Shown piece by piece: positions 12,106 through 24,445 of a DNA stretch of 64,000 nucleotides. The notes beneath the pieces are model-generated. The model ran no database searches. It was not told where the DNA came from and saw nothing but the letters and a program-made list of their open reading frames with translations. Location: the NCBI RefSeq assembly GCF_958295425.1, contig NC_081148.1:11317466-11381465 (forward strand), in the 5' to 3' direction. The position numbers and the translations under genes were made by a program. Within the stretch, counting starts at the first letter, position 1. Each line of letters starts with the position of its first letter. This stretch comes from Solea solea. Its lineage: Eukaryota > Chordata > Actinopteri > Pleuronectiformes > Soleidae.

Positions 12106-13024
12106 AAATGAAAAAGTTGTTAGTTTGTGTCTTATTAGTCTATGGTTTGCATTACAGCCACAACAGATCTGATCACAAATAAAGGACAGTTTATATCTGA
12201 AGTTGATTACTAGTGTCATCAAAATGTTCCCCATTGTCTTCAGTCTAATAAGGACGAAGACCAACAAACCATGATCCTTTTGTGTTTGTTTTTCCGCATG
12301 TGTTCATACTGAAAGTTTCACTTTGATAATATGTGATAATAAGTTTCTGCTGGCACATTATCCAGCCACGTTTTACGATGGTATGACAAAAACATCGATA
12401 TATTATATTTCTGTGAGGACTTGTGCATGTAAAAGTGTCCACATGTGAAGGGCATTTGGGGTGTCAGGTTTATAAGTTTGCCGAACAGTATGTTAGCACT
12501 GGCAGGTACCAGAAGAAACTGCTGCCCAGGAGTTCATTAATGAGCCCGCTGACCTTATTTCCCGTGTGGCTGACATTTAATATGAACTCTCTATTTCTGT
12601 ATGAGCTAAGTTTAAAGGTGGAGCATTCAATAAAAACGTACTGGGGTTTGCAGCATTGTGTATTTCGGCATAATACAAAAAAGTGTTTAGAGACAGGACA
12701 TGCTGCTTTACGTGGTGTATTCTCAGCAGAGCTGGTGATGTTGATGCGGAAATAGAATTGTGTTTATTCGTATTTAATATACAATGAATGGAAACTCAAA
12801 TATTCAATAGTATTGAATTACTTTATTCTATTTGCAGAGGGCTGCAGTCTGGCGAGGAAGCGGTTCTATTTTGGGATGGGCAAACAAATGCAAGAGCTTC
12901 TTACTCCCATGTCTCCGATCCAGTTTCCAGATATTATCTTCTATATAGTGTGCACATAGGATCTCCCATGTAGACACACACGCACAACTATTTTAGGAAT
13001 CTGTGTTGACATTCTTTCATTTTG

Positions 13025-13225
13025 ACAACTTAATCGTCACCAGTTAATGTCTAACACTATAACTTAACCTAACCAGCCTCAGAAATGAGGTTCTGCCTCA
13101 GCAGGACCAAGATTTGGTCCCTATGAGGACGACTGGTCCAGGCAAGGTCTCTGTTCTTTTCAGAGGAGGTCCTTAAAACATAAGAAAAATGAGTAGACAC
13201 ACACACACACACACACACACACACG
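13025..13225 (+). repeat. Interspersed repeat next to a CA microsatellite
   Basis: The segment cctcagaaatgaggttctgc and the following tttggtccctatgaggacga are closely matched at 30870-30990 and partly at 30418-30480. It ends in an AC-dinucleotide run at 13198-13223. It is probably a mobile repeat that carries its own microsatellite. Confidence 0.5.
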
Positions 13226-14020
13226 AACACACACAGACACTTCCTCCCTGTCAGTGACTAACATCAATCACAATCTTGCAAACTGAGAGTGAGGCAGCAG
13301 TAGACAGGAGAGAGTGTTGCAGTGCAATCACAAACACTCTCAAACAGGCTTCTAAATTAGAGCGCGTGGCCAACGTGGACTCCCTGCGAGGGTTTGGTTA
13401 AATTACAAGCCATATTTTTAGTGAAGGCTAGTTTTCATCCGTGTATCTGCCAACAGCTGAGAACCATCAGTCACACGCCTGTCTGCCCCCAGTTTGTTCT
13501 ACACCAGAGCTGTAAATACTTGTGTATGTGTGTGTGTGTTTGGTGAGCAGCGATAAAATTAACCCATCACTTATAAACAGTGTTCTGTTTCCTTGTTTCA
13601 TCTGGGGTTTCAGTATTCACAAATACAATAGTGTTCACACTAAGACGTCTTTAGATAAGGAGTCAAATAATGGCCAAGTGGTAAAAATGGGGAGAAGAGT
13701 AGAAGTAGTAGTGAGTCATGTCAGACATGATGGTCACACCAAAACATCACTAGACACAGACGCCCTCACAACCTTCATCACATGAACGGCTCAGCTGACT
13801 GCAAGTTCACAAACAACGTGTCTGGAAGCGTCACTACCAACCGTAACAAGGTCAGAATTAGAAAAGCAGCTGATTAACACGATAAATGTCTCTTATTTCC
13901 TGTTTACACTGAAATCTGAAGGTCTGAAAGATAACAAGGTTTCCATTGTTGACTCACAGACACACATTCATGGTGAGAGCTTAGCGGCACACCTGGATTA
14001 TCTTTCTGAAATCAACAGAA

Positions 14021-14110
14021 TTCACTCACTCACTCACTCATCTTCCACCACTTTATCCTCCACATGAGGGTCACGAGGTGGCACTGGTGCCAATCCCAGC
14101 TGACACAGGG
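14021..14110 (-). mobile_element. Truncated SINE tail, reverse orientation
   Basis: The segment starting cactcactcactcatcttcc, then cactttatcctccacatgag, corresponds to the reverse complement of the 3' end of the full SINE at 39801-40180 (gaggataaagcggtagatga). Only the last 90 bases or so are present, which is normal 5' truncation. Confidence 0.6.
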
Positions 14111-14650
14111 TAAAATGCATTAGCTCCGGCTCCTCCTGATGAAGACTGCGATAAAGTCCATGTATCTTTAAATTGAATTTAATGTAATAACAGATTTGCA
14201 GTTGGAGGAAAGCTTGTTCTCAACAAAGTATTCCAGGAGTTGTCCCATAAATAATCTGTATCAATGTGTGTGTGTGTGTGAGTGTGTGTGAGTGCCATTT
14301 AACAGGAAATTACTTTCACAAAAAGTCTGAGCATGACATGAAGACATGACCTTTATAAACTCCTGAACTTTGAAATCCTAAGTGAAAGAATACCCCTGCA
14401 GAACCAATGTCCTGCTAAACATGCTAAACTAAGACAATGATCACAGTAAACATGATTACCATTCTCAACACCAGTGTTTCAGTAAAATTCCCATCATGAT
14501 CATGGTAGAATGACGGCATTAGGGCCGAGTCATTCTTTCCACATTTCCCGTCTGTGTACGTGCCGACTGTGCTGTTCATTAACAAGGATCTACGTCAGTC
14601 TGTGGTGTTCCTTATTCGTCTGCTTGGTCTCACATTTTTAGAAAGTCCTT

Positions 14651-14742
14651 TTATTCCATTCCTTGAGCACTGAGTTGTACATGAGTGGGTACAGGTGAAT
14701 CCTCCTCTCTCATAATCTCAAGCAAGTTTCCATGGTTACCAA
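14651..14742 (+). repeat. Unnamed interspersed repeat, copy 2
   Basis: Matches 6045-6130: ttgagcactgagttgtacat, gggtacagg, ctcaagcaagtttccatggt. Two copies 8.6 kb apart in the same orientation suggest a dispersed repeat. Confidence 0.5.
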
Positions 14743-15529
14743 CTTCTCCATTGTCTTTTTTTTTTGTCCAAAATAAGAGTGTGCCACCAGAGAGTGCTGC
14801 AGGGTCAGTGAGTATAGGGTGAGTAAACTGGATGTGTGCCCGCGTGCGTCGCCGTAAAGGTGAGCGTGAACCAGCCCAGAAATGGACACATGATGAGAAC
14901 AGACAAGGTTCCTCCATTTGAAAACATGGTGTATCATTGTAAATGTGGAACATGGTGTATCGGTTATATAACTTCTGTGTGATTAATGTCAGAGCTTTAT
15001 TTATTGATGCTATCAGGACATAAAGATGATGTCAATCAAATCAATAGGATAACAAGTTTGCTTTAATTGAACTTTTGCACAGAAAAGATATGATAAAATG
15101 AAGTTGTATGTTCAATTATTTTTATTATATGGTGATGTACATTTTTTAATGAAGAGTCATCAGACAACTTTTATATACCCAGCGGTTGTCGCTATTTTAA
15201 AGAGGTAACAGTGGAAAGATGCCAGTAAAGACACAAGGTTATTTTCCTCGACCACATCTCTATGGCAGAGAAATTGATTATTTTGATATAAACACTGATT
15301 GTGCAATCAGTTATATAGTTGTTAATAAATGTACTCATGCTCTGCAAATACTGTTAAATGATTTGTATCTTTAATGTATAAACTGTATAAACCTGTATAA
15401 ACCTACAACCTGGTCTCTTTCTTCTGTCTCTACCTCATCTCCCTCTTGTCCTCTTCTCTCCCCCATTTCTGTCCCCCACCTCTCCACTGTCCCCCATTTT
15501 TCCTTTCACCCCAACCGGTCGAGGCAGAT

Positions 15530-15668
15530 GGCCGCACATCTGTACTATCTGGCCGCACATTGTGTGAATTGTTGGGTTTCTCTGCTTTCCATTATGTTGT
15601 CTATGTACAGTGCCTTGAGATAATTATATGTTATGATTTGGCGCTACACAAATAAAATTGAATTGAAT
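15530..15668 (+). mobile_element. L2-like LINE 3' tail
   Basis: Contains cagtgccttgagataattat, then gcgctacacaaataaaattg and an ATTGA-type tail (gaattgaatta). This is the characteristic 3' end of L2-like LINEs in fish. The coding part is absent. Confidence 0.6.
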
Positions 15669-16740
15669 TATTTATCCATAAATCGTTCATTATCGACTTT
15701 TCTACCCTCCATAGAAGTCCCGTTTAAAGAAAGACACCACATCTCTTTTTACCTTTAATCCAGATCTGCTGTTACCAACATAAGCCTTAAGAAAGTCCTT
15801 CATGAAATGCCACTTTGATTTATGAGCAGTTTTCTTTTCCCTCAGCTGTCTGCATCTTGTTTTTTGAGTATCGGGTTGGTGGACACCTGCCCGACACACG
15901 TCATATGGCGACAGTCTGCGACGCTTCCTCCGCCGAGCTATCTTTAGTGAGTACAGCGAGCTGAAGAGCTGTGTTCTCTCCTGCCTATTGTATGTTCTTT
16001 TCTGGGGACAGGAACCCACGCCAGACCCCAACCAAAGGACAACACCCTTCCTCCCATCTTGAGGATGAAGGCAGGAGGCCAAAACAGTGTAAACAACACA
16101 CGCACATCCAACTGTTGGGAAAACAGTGTGAAGCCGTGAGCCTAACATCCTGTGAGCTGTCCTGGGCTTTTTTGTGTTGGAGTCATCAGGTCATGGATCA
16201 AGAAGGTTGATACACACTGGGGGGATTTAGCAATATGATAATTCTTTCATCTTGACCTGAAAACTTAACCTTTTGGCAGACAAACTGAGGTCCATTGGAA
16301 CAAGCTGTGAAACTTTAAATCCGTAAATGACTCAAGCTCTTGAACAAAACCAGTTTTTTTTTTTTTTTAATGAGGAATTGCAGAATAAAGTAAAAACAAA
16401 AGGCTTAAATGTGTAAAAGGTCATATGACTGTATAACATGGCAATGGGAAAGGTTTTGATGAAACTGCAGCGGTCCCAAGAATCTGCAGATTCGTACCAG
16501 CTATTACTTTTACGACATAGTTTTATAATGGGTTTCAGTTGTTAAGAAATCGCTTGTCTCCTCCTCCTCCTGCTAACTCACAGGCTCCATCTACTGGTTG
16601 CAGTGTGCTATCTGTGTTTTCATCCCAGCTCAGTGTAACAGCAAACCTTTCACATCTGGATGCCAGAGGAATCCATGGCTTCTTAGTTGTGAAGAAACCA
16701 AAAATACTCGGAGAGAAAGGCAAATGAAACTGAAATATTC

Positions 16741-16746
16741 TTTATT
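16741..16746 (-). promoter_or_regulatory. Probable poly(A) signal of the homeobox gene
   Basis: AATAAA on the minus strand, 224 bases past the stop codon at 16970. It is the first canonical hexamer downstream. Confidence 0.5.
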
Positions 16747-16969
16747 ACTATTGTTTTTTTGTTTTTTTTTGTTATATATAAAAGTGCAGAAAAATCATAA
16801 ATAGAGAATAGATGAATAAATACATAAACTCATACAACCTGTAGTGATTGTGGAAGAAGTAAAAGGTCATTGATGGTCCATTAATTCAGCACAGCTTAAT
16901 CAAATGACTAAAATCAAAATAATACACATGATTTCAAAGTGTCCACTGAAAATCCTTGTAACAGAGTCA

Positions 16970-18779
16970 TTAACAGAAAGCCATTTTCTCATCTGTGGTA
17001 TGGATGTCCAGTTGTCGTCCTCCTCCTCCTCCTCCCAGCCAGTCCTCGTCCAACTCTCCTAGAATCTCCTGCAGAGACAGCTCAGGCAGGGGGGCAAGCT
17101 GGACCCCTTCCAGATGTCTGGATTCCCTGTAGCCTTCCAAAGAAACCCCACTCCACGAATCTTCCAGCTGTGAGTACTGACCTGGGCTGTTTTCCAGACT
17201 GACGTCCCAGTATCCAGAATCAGGAGTGTCAGGGGTGGAGGAGTGTGAGGCGGAGGAGGTCATGTACAGCTGCTGCTCTGCTGATCCTGGATACATGAAG
17301 CTCGGTGCTTGGCTTGAGCTTCTCATCTCCAGGGGAGAGTGGCACCACAGTGGAGTGATTGGTGGGGTTTGGCTGCCTGTATGGGACCAGTAGCCCCTTG
17401 GGTGGGGGCTCGAGCTGCTGCTGAAGCCTGCATGGAGCCGGCCCTGCTGGACCCCATGCATGGGGCCGTAATGTCCATGCTCCTCAATTGTGGAGTACGC
17501 TGGAGGACATTGTCCATAGTAGCAGGCTTCTTCTATCTCCTCCTTCACCTGGGTTGGGTAGGCTGGGGGAGGTCCCTGAGGTGGCAGGGGGATAGGGCCA
17601 ACCTGGGGCCCCCTGCTGGCAATACCATGATGTAGAGGGAGTGCGTCCCGGACTGGACTGTCAGACTGCCACAGGGCTTTCTTAGTGCCTTTGCACTTCA
17701 GGGTGCGAGCTCTTCTGTTCTGAAACCACACCTGGACAGGAACAAGATACAAATAAAGAGGTTAGATTGAAAGCGGGAAAGATAAGGCAACACATTCTGT
17801 CACGTTAATCATTCACTGGGCGGTGGTGCACAGAGCGAATGTAGTAGTTCTCAGCTGTTAGAGCCTGTTGTACAGTCAAACAAGGCCCTGATAAAAGCAG
17901 CTTGTGTCTCTTAAGATAAAGAAATAAAGAGATAGCGTGATAGCTGTATCTACTATTCTATGTCGGGTGAATTTGAACAGAGGCTTTTTATGATAACAAA
18001 CCACAGCCCAAAATACCTCACAACACAAATATGTTTGCTGTATGTTTTTAGATGTATTTATATCATTTAAGAACAACACCAGCATCCATAAAGATTAATA
18101 CATTTTTTAACTTCTGATTTAAAAACCCTGGCCATAAATAACCCATTTTCATTCATTTCATCATATTTATTCCACAGGAAAGGTTTTGTGTTATATACTG
18201 TACGTATAAATAAAAAATGACTGTATACCTGGATGCGTGACTCTGGCAGGCCTGTGGTCTGGGAGAGGCTCTCTCTGAGGCTGATGCCAGGGTACGGGTC
18301 AGTTTCAAAGGTGGCACGTAGGAGCTCCACGTGTTCCTTGGAGAAACTGGTTCTCTTCCTGCGGCTAGCGCTGCGAGAGGAGCAGGCTGCAGGCTTTGCA
18401 TCATCTGAGGGAGGAGAGCAGGTTATATATCAGACGGAAGCCAAAATAATGTCCGGATAATTTCAGCCAGTTATCAACATTTTATATCTTTCAGCCCATC
18501 CTTGCTTCCTAATGCAGACAATGTAGAATCATTTGAAGGTTCTATATTGGCACCAATATAATGTCCGACACCACATACCTAGTAAATAAACACTGATTTG
18601 TTGTTTTCCAACTACAACTAGTTCTTCCAAAAGTTTCACATTTTAAAAAAAAATGTGTAGTAGAAAAAGCAAGATAGACTAAAAAGATGTCTCATCTAAA
18701 TAAGCCCCCTCCTTGTTTTGCTCACATTTATACACATTTATATAAAACAGCTCTTACCATTGATAGAATCCTTCCACAT
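16970..18779 (-). CDS. mxtx: Mix-type (Mxtx/Sebox-like) homeobox transcription factor
   Basis: Coding exons are complement 18758-18779, 18229-18404 and 16970-17731, giving 319 residues with intact phases. Donors are gtaaga and gtatac; acceptors are ccctcag and ctgtccag. The first exon encodes only MWKDSIN. The homeodomain spans about residues 21-80, from RRKRTSFSKEHVELL to the recognition helix VWFQNRRARTLK. Trp48, Phe49, Gln50 and Asn51 are present. The second intron falls between homeodomain positions 46 and 47, as in other paired-like genes. The rest is Pro/Ser/Tyr-rich and ends in a leucine-rich acidic patch (LSLQEILGELDEDWL) before a six-glycine run, a likely activation region. In zebrafish the family (mxtx1/mxtx2) acts in the yolk syncytial layer. 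Which paralogue this is, or whether it is better called Sebox-like, cannot be settled by eye. Confidence 0.82.
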
Positions 18780-18864
18780 TGCAGCAGTTAAATGAATGAA
18801 GCTCTGGATAGTGTGGTTCCTTCACTGAGGTTGTCTGAGTGTGAGTCGTGTTAGGATCAGGGGA

Positions 18865-18874
18865 CCTTTTATAT
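18865..18874 (-). promoter_or_regulatory. TATA box of the homeobox gene
   Basis: The minus strand reads ATATAAAAGG, 86 bases upstream of the ATG. A start site about 30 bases downstream would give a leader of roughly 60 bases. A strong TATA element suits a sharply timed developmental gene. Confidence 0.6.
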
Positions 18875-18879
18875 TGATC

Positions 18880-21441
18880 ACCTGAGACCTCAGAAAGCCA
18901 TGGCAGTAAAGCCAAAGCTCAGTGAAGGGTGAGGGGGCTGAGTATGGGCGCCTAACAGGAGCCCTGTTCTCACCTAATCACTATCAAAGCAGTGGCAAGG
19001 TCAAAGGCAAATTTGACATTATTGTAAGGACAATTTGGGAGTAATTAGCCCCATCGATACCGCAGAAAACGACTTACATGTGATCATGTTGTTTTGGTGC
19101 CAAGGAATATATATACATTTAATAGTGATCAGAAGACAAAAGACAGACATCCATGCAATTTCTGTCATTTTTCGCTATTTATAAATAATGGTATGCTGAG
19201 TATTTATAGTATATATCATGTTATATGTTTTCACATCATTCTAATCCAAATGCCAAATGTCAAAATTTGATAGACATAAAAACAACAAAGCTGCAGGTGT
19301 CCTAAGACTAAGCACAATACTGTATGATGAATAAAATACGATTTAAAACATTAAAAACATGTAAAAATCTGTACAAGAAGGGACGGAAAAAAAGTAGAAT
19401 AGAATAGAAAACGTTATATTATACACCAGTCATACAAGAAGAATATAACCAAATAAACCATAAACCATGGAAACAGAGGAATAAAGTATTATGTGACTGA
19501 ATATATTATATATCATAATAATGCATGTCGCATATAACTACATGTACATGTTGTGAGATGAGACCACAGACACATTATAGAAAGTGACTCCCCATTAAAT
19601 TCAAATTTGTGGACTGTGAGTCATGTGATGAGTGTGGAAGACAAACACGGGCAGCTTTGCAAACTGTTGAATGCTGATCAGGCAACAATAGCCTCAGAGA
19701 AATATTTAACTTACAGCCTTTGGCAAAAAACATAATAGCTCTCTGAGCTGAAGCCTATCAGCGGCTCCTGTTGTCTTTTCACGTGCAGAGCAGCTCCCTG
19801 TTATCACACCAACAAAAACAAAGGTGGCTAATTATTCTGTGATTAATTGGACAGTTACTCCATCCCCACACACCATGCTCATGACAGCGAATAAGTGCAT
19901 CAAAGTGGGTGTCAAGTTTGTCAAATGGCTTAACATGTCCAGGCCATGACCGAGCTGTATGGAAATGCCGAGGCCTTGAACAGCCTTTAACCTCAATATG
20001 TCATATTTGTCCTTGCTCTGGTGAGTGACACGCTGCTCAAAAACATCCACATTATTACACGAATCAAAATATATATGTCATCTATTCTTATTGACACTTA
20101 AGTCTTGACCTTTAGTTGTTTAATTTACCTACATCTATACTATCAGCTGTAGCTGTACTGTAAATGTTAGTAAACTGAGTCAATAGTCAAACAACACATT
20201 CAGTACAAAGTACCAAAAGAGGTTTATGCTACTTAGGTTCACTGGAAGACAATGCAGCTTGAAGTCTACTACGGTAATCTGAACAAACACAACAGACTCA
20301 GACCCTTTCTTTTTAACTTTATCTGGACAAGCAGCAGAATCAATGTCTCCATGTGCGGAGACGGCTCCTGACTGTCCACCGACTCGCCCTGCGCTTTATT
20401 TAAATACAATTACACGCCACATGCAACATTTCGGCAGAAGTGGAAGCTGCCAAACACCCTGAGGTGAAGTAATACATTCAATTAATTCTAGGTATATATA
20501 TATAGAATTTAAAACAAATTGGACCCAGTATTTCATTATCTAAAATTAGACTGATAAGATAATAATATGGGAAAGACTCTTATCAATGCACCAGTCCAGC
20601 AAATCAAATACTTGCTGAGCCCAAGTTTACATACAAAGAGTCAAGTGATAAAAGCGAACACTGGTGCAGCCCAAAGGCTATTCAGCTAATGCAAAGTTAG
20701 TATAAAGAGCTTAGTTTAGTTTTGTCTTGTCTCTATAGCGGGGTGTATGTCAGAATAACAAAATACCAACTGATCAGCTTATCTCCTCATGTAAATGAAT
20801 TAGAATAATCCTGCAAATAAGGGATGCTGCCAGTGTATGACATCACAGAGTCACAGTATGTAAACATTTATTATAATTTTATATTAGATGTATTTATGTA
20901 GTTATTTTGTTTATTTGTACATGCACTTTGTATGTTTGTCTTTCCAATGGCTCCAAAGCTTTATTTGGAGAAATTGTGCTGTATATTGTGGTGAAACAGC
21001 TTCATGGGTGTTTCACAAAACAAAACCAATAGATGTTTTCTCTTAAATTTTAAACATTATGAAATCACCAACACAGAATGTTGCCTAACAATCGTTTATT
21101 ATTTCTATGCACAAAATTGTTTCCTTTTCGAGTCCCCATATTCAGTTACATGGAACAGACACAGCAAATAGCCTCTAGGGGGCAGCCTTGACGTGGGCCG
21201 TGTATTATTCTTCTTTTCTTTTCTGCTGCTTGTGTTATCTGTACCAAAAACTGTTAATACGTATATGTTGTAACGAGTATGTTGTATATATGTGACGTAT
21301 GTGTAATTGTATTTATTCGTGTGGTCTGAAAAAAAGACCACACCTCCCCGCTGTGACGGTGCCGCCAGTGTCCTCTTAGTACTGTTGTTTCCTTACGGTC
21401 GTATTTGAGCGTGAAACCAGTGCGGAGCAGCATTTAAAGCA
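18880..21441. other. Divergent intergenic region between the homeobox gene and tmem254
   Basis: About 2.5 kb with no supported exon. It is AT-rich and has no long microsatellite or clear mobile element apart from short AT tracts. It must contain the homeobox-gene promoter at its left end and the tmem254 promoter at its right end, where the last 100 bases are more GC-rich. Confidence 0.55.
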
Positions 21442-24400
21442 ATGGCTAAAAGTGATGGGTGCGATTACTTTAAAAGAGCCAGCCTGTTCTGGATTGTCGT
21501 GGTGACAGTCTCGATGGGATTTTTTACTGTAAGTCAACCAAACAAGTTTTTAATAGAAGAAATGTGTTGTATATGTGGCATTTTTCGCCACCGTGCTGTG
21601 TTGCGTTAAATGTCTTCCGTTTCATACATACACTTTAATTTTACCTGTGTCGCCTCTCAACGCTTGTTTTGTATGATACTAATATTACTACTAAAAGCAG
21701 ACTCTGAGGTTACTGTTGTTAAGGTGCCTGGTCAGGGTTCATTTAGAGCTAAAGGTCAAACAAACGTTGGGGGCAAAGTCCGCTTTACAACTGTCATTGT
21801 TAGCCAACTCCAGCTAGTGTTATCTTCCGTTGTCCTATGAAAGAAAAGAGTGTCAGAATATGATAACACACCTGCACCCGTGGCAGCTATTTACACAACA
21901 GTTTTCTAATTTTGTGGCTAGTAAATAAATATTTGTGGTGTTATTTTTAGCTAGTTTAGTTACATGTACCATCAGTGGTACACACGCTTCCTCTGGTGGT
22001 ACTTGGATGAAATACCAGGGTATGTGATAGAAGTGGAGCTGAGGAATTTTGACCAGAATGTGGAGAAAAAGAAGCAAATAACAAAAAAAAAAAAAATAGA
22101 TTTGGGAAAAAAGGGTGTCTTGTAAAACATTTTCAGTGGAGTCTGATGTATATCATAATAACTAAGTTGTGTTTTTTTTTTTTTTTTTTTACATGTTTTG
22201 CATGTTTAAGCATTGAACTGTATGTTTTGCAGTTTCACTGTGAGCTATAAACCCTCTGGGCTCTTCCAACAATAGCCCTCTGAGGGCCCCATACACCATC
22301 CATGTACCTGACATGTCAGTCTTTTTGACTTGAGTGTGACATGTGGTTTGTTGTACGAGTCCATGTGTGTAGCTTTCATTTCATGTCATGAAAACATTCA
22401 TGTGTAAACCTCTATTATCCTCATAAAAAGGACATTTAAATAATCTTTTGGAAAATGTACAATTAACAACAATCAAAATGTGAAGCTATTTATCATGATC
22501 TGTGTCACCAGCAGACTTGAAGACAGAACTACACATATATACACTGAATCAACTAAATAATATCTGGTTGAAAACAGTTTTTCTTTAATATATAAAATGT
22601 AATTATTTTGTGGGTTTATATGAAATTGGATTGTTTTGCATTATGATGTAAAACAAGTGATATATTAAGATCTCGCAAAGGCTGCCTTTTCCCAACACAG
22701 TTCTTAGTTCTTGTCTAATAACCTAAGCACCCCAGTACTAAAATTAAATGTACCAGCACAGCGGGACCAGAGTCAGCTGACTCTAGGCCAGATTATTATA
22801 TAGTCATCAAACAAACAAAAGCCCTTTAGTTTTTTCTGAGACAGAACATTGTGGAATAAATTCAGCATAAGTTGACATAGACTTTCAGTAGGTCAGAGGT
22901 TAAAATGAGCAGCTCTGCTCTTAGAGAGACAAACTCTTGTTTTTCAGTCGAACTGTAACGCATATGTGTACAGTTCATGTAGTTCATGTGTGTCAATGCT
23001 CTAATGCCGTGTGTTGTGTTTTCTAGTGCACCGTGTTTGTACCAGAAAAAGTCCCATTTGCTCAACTTGGTGCCTTTGGCAGCTTCTGCAAACACCTTGC
23101 AGAAAATCATGCTGGCTTCATGTTCAAAGGGTAAGTGGTTAAGCTGTTGTTACACCAACCATTGTTGGCAAATAGGACAAAAAGTCACAGGAACAGTTTA
23201 ATGGGGAATACAGTCATTTCTTTGTTTTCATAGACTGCAGAAATATTGTGAGATTTCCCTGTTTAGAGTGGGGAAAAAAATCACTTTCACAGATGTTTGA
23301 GTGCAGCATCAATGGAATTAAAGAGCAATGTAAACACACAAGGCTGAAAAGCTTCTTCATCACCTGAGACCTTAATGTTTTTCACATTAAGCAGATCGTT
23401 ACAGCAAATTCCCCCAGTCACAAGCTCCTCAATGTTGACACTTAAAGTCTTAAAGACATCAATCTAAGGACGATGTTTTGCTGATGGGTCACGTGACACA
23501 CAGGACGGGCCCCCTCAAACTAGAGTGTTTCCTTCTGTGAAGAGGGTTGAAGTGGTGGTCGTTTGTTCAAACATTTGTGGTTTGAAATGTGTGAAGTGGT
23601 TGGTCCGTTAGGTTGTCATGTGACTGTTAAATAAAGTGATGTAGCAGCAGCTGGATGTTACTCATCTCTGTCAAAGGAACAACGAAGGAGTTTCACTGAG
23701 GTGCATGTAACTGTTGTGTTTTTAATGTCATGTAGATATGAGAGAATCTAATTTGTTTTTCATCTGTTACAGGTGGTGTGCAGCCTGGGCTGTTCATGCC
23801 TTTGAGGCCTTTATTGCTATGAGGATGTGCCGGTAAGAACTACTGTCCACTAGATGGCGGTGTGGTCCCATTTTCTTTTTAAAATAAACCACTCAAACGT
23901 GTATGGCATTTTGGTTTCCTTAGAAGTAGCCTTAAAGGCTCACACTGATGTCAAACAATGACATGACCATGAAAAACATTTGCAAATCAGTCAATATCTT
24001 TAATTATGATCACTGTAAGGGGATTCAAGACTGTCTTTTGCTTAAGTTAAGGTGACAAATCTAGTAAATTGTGGATTTAAATGTGTTCTGGACAGAAAAC
24101 AACACATTGATCACATCTGATGTAAGTGTGTTTGCGCCACACACAAACTTGTATGTGTTATATTGCTATTGAAGAAGGTTATAACAAGATAATAATTAAT
24201 AAAGTCTTTACAAGCCCAGTTGCACTTTATAAACTCGGCAGATGAGTTTTCAATTTATATTTAAGTCCCAGAATGTAACAGATGCCACAGATGCTAATTC
24301 TTTTTTTTTTCTGCGTCGCCACAGCGAGAAAGGCATCACCAACTCAACCACTCGCTGCCTGTGGTTCATCCAGACACTTCTCTATGGCTTCGCCTCTCTC

Positions 24401-24445
24401 GGCCTGCTCCTCAAGTACAAGCCTGTGCATCCTAAACAACGCTGA
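21442..24445 (+). CDS. tmem254: tmem254, small transmembrane protein
   Basis: Coding exons are 21442-21528, 23027-23130, 23773-23832 and 24325-24445. They give 123 residues, the same length as human TMEM254 as I recall it. All introns are GT-AG (gtaagt, gtaagt, gtaaga donors) and phases close exactly. Conserved features are the start MAKSDGCDYFKRASLFW, an EKVPFAQLGAFG-like loop, WCAAWAVHAFE, and KGITNSTTRCLWFIQTLLYG. Three hydrophobic segments are visible at about residues 13-33, 62-80 and 93-111, and the tail is basic (KYKPVHPKQR). The gene is known as a conserved vertebrate membrane protein (human C10orf57) with no assigned biochemical role. It points away from the homeobox gene and converges on the PLP-fold gene. 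Confidence 0.94.

Larger units (their letters stand above)
8561..16740. other. Repeat-rich intergenic DNA between rhoq and the homeobox gene
   Basis: No supported exon. Contents include a repeat with recurrent tccgacta motifs (9250-9640), a TCTA microsatellite (10370-10476), a LINE remnant (11880-12105), SINE and LINE tails (14021-14110, 15530-15668) and CA runs near 13200. The longest open frames either overlap these repeats or resemble no known family. Confidence 0.6.

Noticed and set aside
17323..17635. Open frames on both strands overlapping the homeobox gene
   Set aside because: They are shadows of the GC-rich, proline-rich third exon in other frames.
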